In this document: positions 63,901-64,000 of the stretch, piece after piece | Layout of the letters: every line of letters begins with the position of its first letter | How positions within the stretch are numbered: the first letter of the stretch is position 1 | NCBI GenBank assembly: GCA_030789695.1 | Contig: CM061138.1 | Coordinates: 184,551,051 to 184,615,050, forward strand | Source of the DNA: Scilla litardierei | Taxonomy: Eukaryota > Streptophyta > Magnoliopsida > Asparagales > Asparagaceae | DNA: 64,000 nucleotides | Direction: 5' to 3' | Notes under the pieces: generated by a model | The model's database searches: none | What the model saw: only the letters and a program-made list of their open reading frames with translations | What the model was told of the DNA's origin: nothing | Translations under genes and position numbers: made by a program

Positions 63901-64000
63901 TTAAAATTTCACTTCTTGCTTGCGCTTCCTCGCTATTAGATCTTTCAAGAATTTAGCATATGTGTGGATCTCCGTGAGCGCATCCATGAAGGGGATATTT
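63901..64000 (-). pseudogene. Athila/Tat-type gag-protease linker fragment
   Basis: On the minus strand the edge encodes 'NIPFMDALTEIHTYAKFLKD' and a basic tail, then a stop at 63901. It matches the linker before protease in the Athila-like element above ('NIPFLDAIVEIPTYAKFLKD'). It is probably the end of another retrotransposon fragment lying mostly outside the window, or a captured piece in the Harbinger element. Confidence 0.6.

Larger units (their letters stand above)
24703..64000 (-). mobile_element. PIF/Harbinger DNA transposon, interrupted, right end not seen
   Basis: The left end reads GGGCCTGTTTCTTTT after a TTA, matching the TIR style and 3-bp TSD of PIF/Harbinger. Minus-strand genes in order: DDE transposase (63334-62014), Myb/SANT-like ORF1 (61694-60462, continued at 29121-28894), and a GRF-type zinc-finger gene (25831-25374). 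A large insertion, Copia-2, splits ORF1. Satellite-like repeats of related wording occur on both sides of the genes. The right TIR is not recognisable in the window, and a retrotransposon fragment at the right edge leaves the true right boundary open. Confidence 0.75.

Overview
This 64 kb window looks like heterochromatin of a large, retrotransposon-rich flowering-plant genome. Every recognisable coding region belongs to a transposable element: Copia and Gypsy LTR retrotransposons with tRNA-iMet or tRNA-Asp type primer sites, an Athila-type envelope-class element, and a PIF/Harbinger DNA transposon with Myb-like and transposase genes split by plant-type introns. I see no host gene, tRNA, rRNA or CRISPR array. 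I cannot name the species.

The window is a set of nested insertions resolved to base level by target-site duplications (TSDs). The oldest visible layer is a plus-strand Gypsy element, Gypsy-1 (3411 to 24702 and beyond). Its 5' LTR is cut by a minus-strand Copia element (Copia-1, 1-3410, with an uninterrupted gag). Its pol is cut at 7009-23469 by a minus-strand non-coding large LTR derivative (LARD) arranged as LTR-internal-LTR-internal-LTR (TSD GAGGG). Its 3' LTR is cut at 24706 by a PIF/Harbinger element that runs to the right edge. The Harbinger Myb-like gene is cut by minus-strand Copia-2 (29122-60461; TSD CGCAT/CACAT). Copia-2's 5' LTR is cut by plus-strand Gypsy-2 (34728-59619; TSD CTGTT). 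Gypsy-2's gag-pol intron is cut by an Athila-like element (38505-53816; TSD GTTTT).

By eye the coding capacity is mostly decayed. Gypsy-1 and Gypsy-2 carry gag and/or pol with stops and frameshifts. Copia-2 keeps only a gag region. The Athila-like element keeps gag-protease and an envelope-position ORF but has lost reverse transcriptase, RNase H and integrase. The LARD has no coding region. The Harbinger transposase keeps its DDE residues but has stops. Gypsy-1, Gypsy-2 and the LARD share a primer-site sequence and a hairpin next to the polypurine tract, so the Gypsy family may have mobilised the LARD.

The most interesting signals are structural. (1) Four unrelated LTR families carry arrays of short CpG-containing palindromes in U3 just upstream of the TATA box. 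One unit is shared at roughly 85% between a Copia and a Gypsy LTR. A further copy of the Athila array sits with its own TATA box inside that element, upstream of the envelope-position ORF, like an internal promoter. (2) Three elements carry, in the LTR part that becomes the RNA leader, rows of hairpins whose loop is constant while each stem differs. (3) Gypsy-2 appears to join Gag to Pol by splicing. (4) The Gypsy LTRs carry a conserved 36-residue acidic micro-ORF. (5) The LARD trimer preserves the unequal crossover that made it, mapped to about 205 bp.
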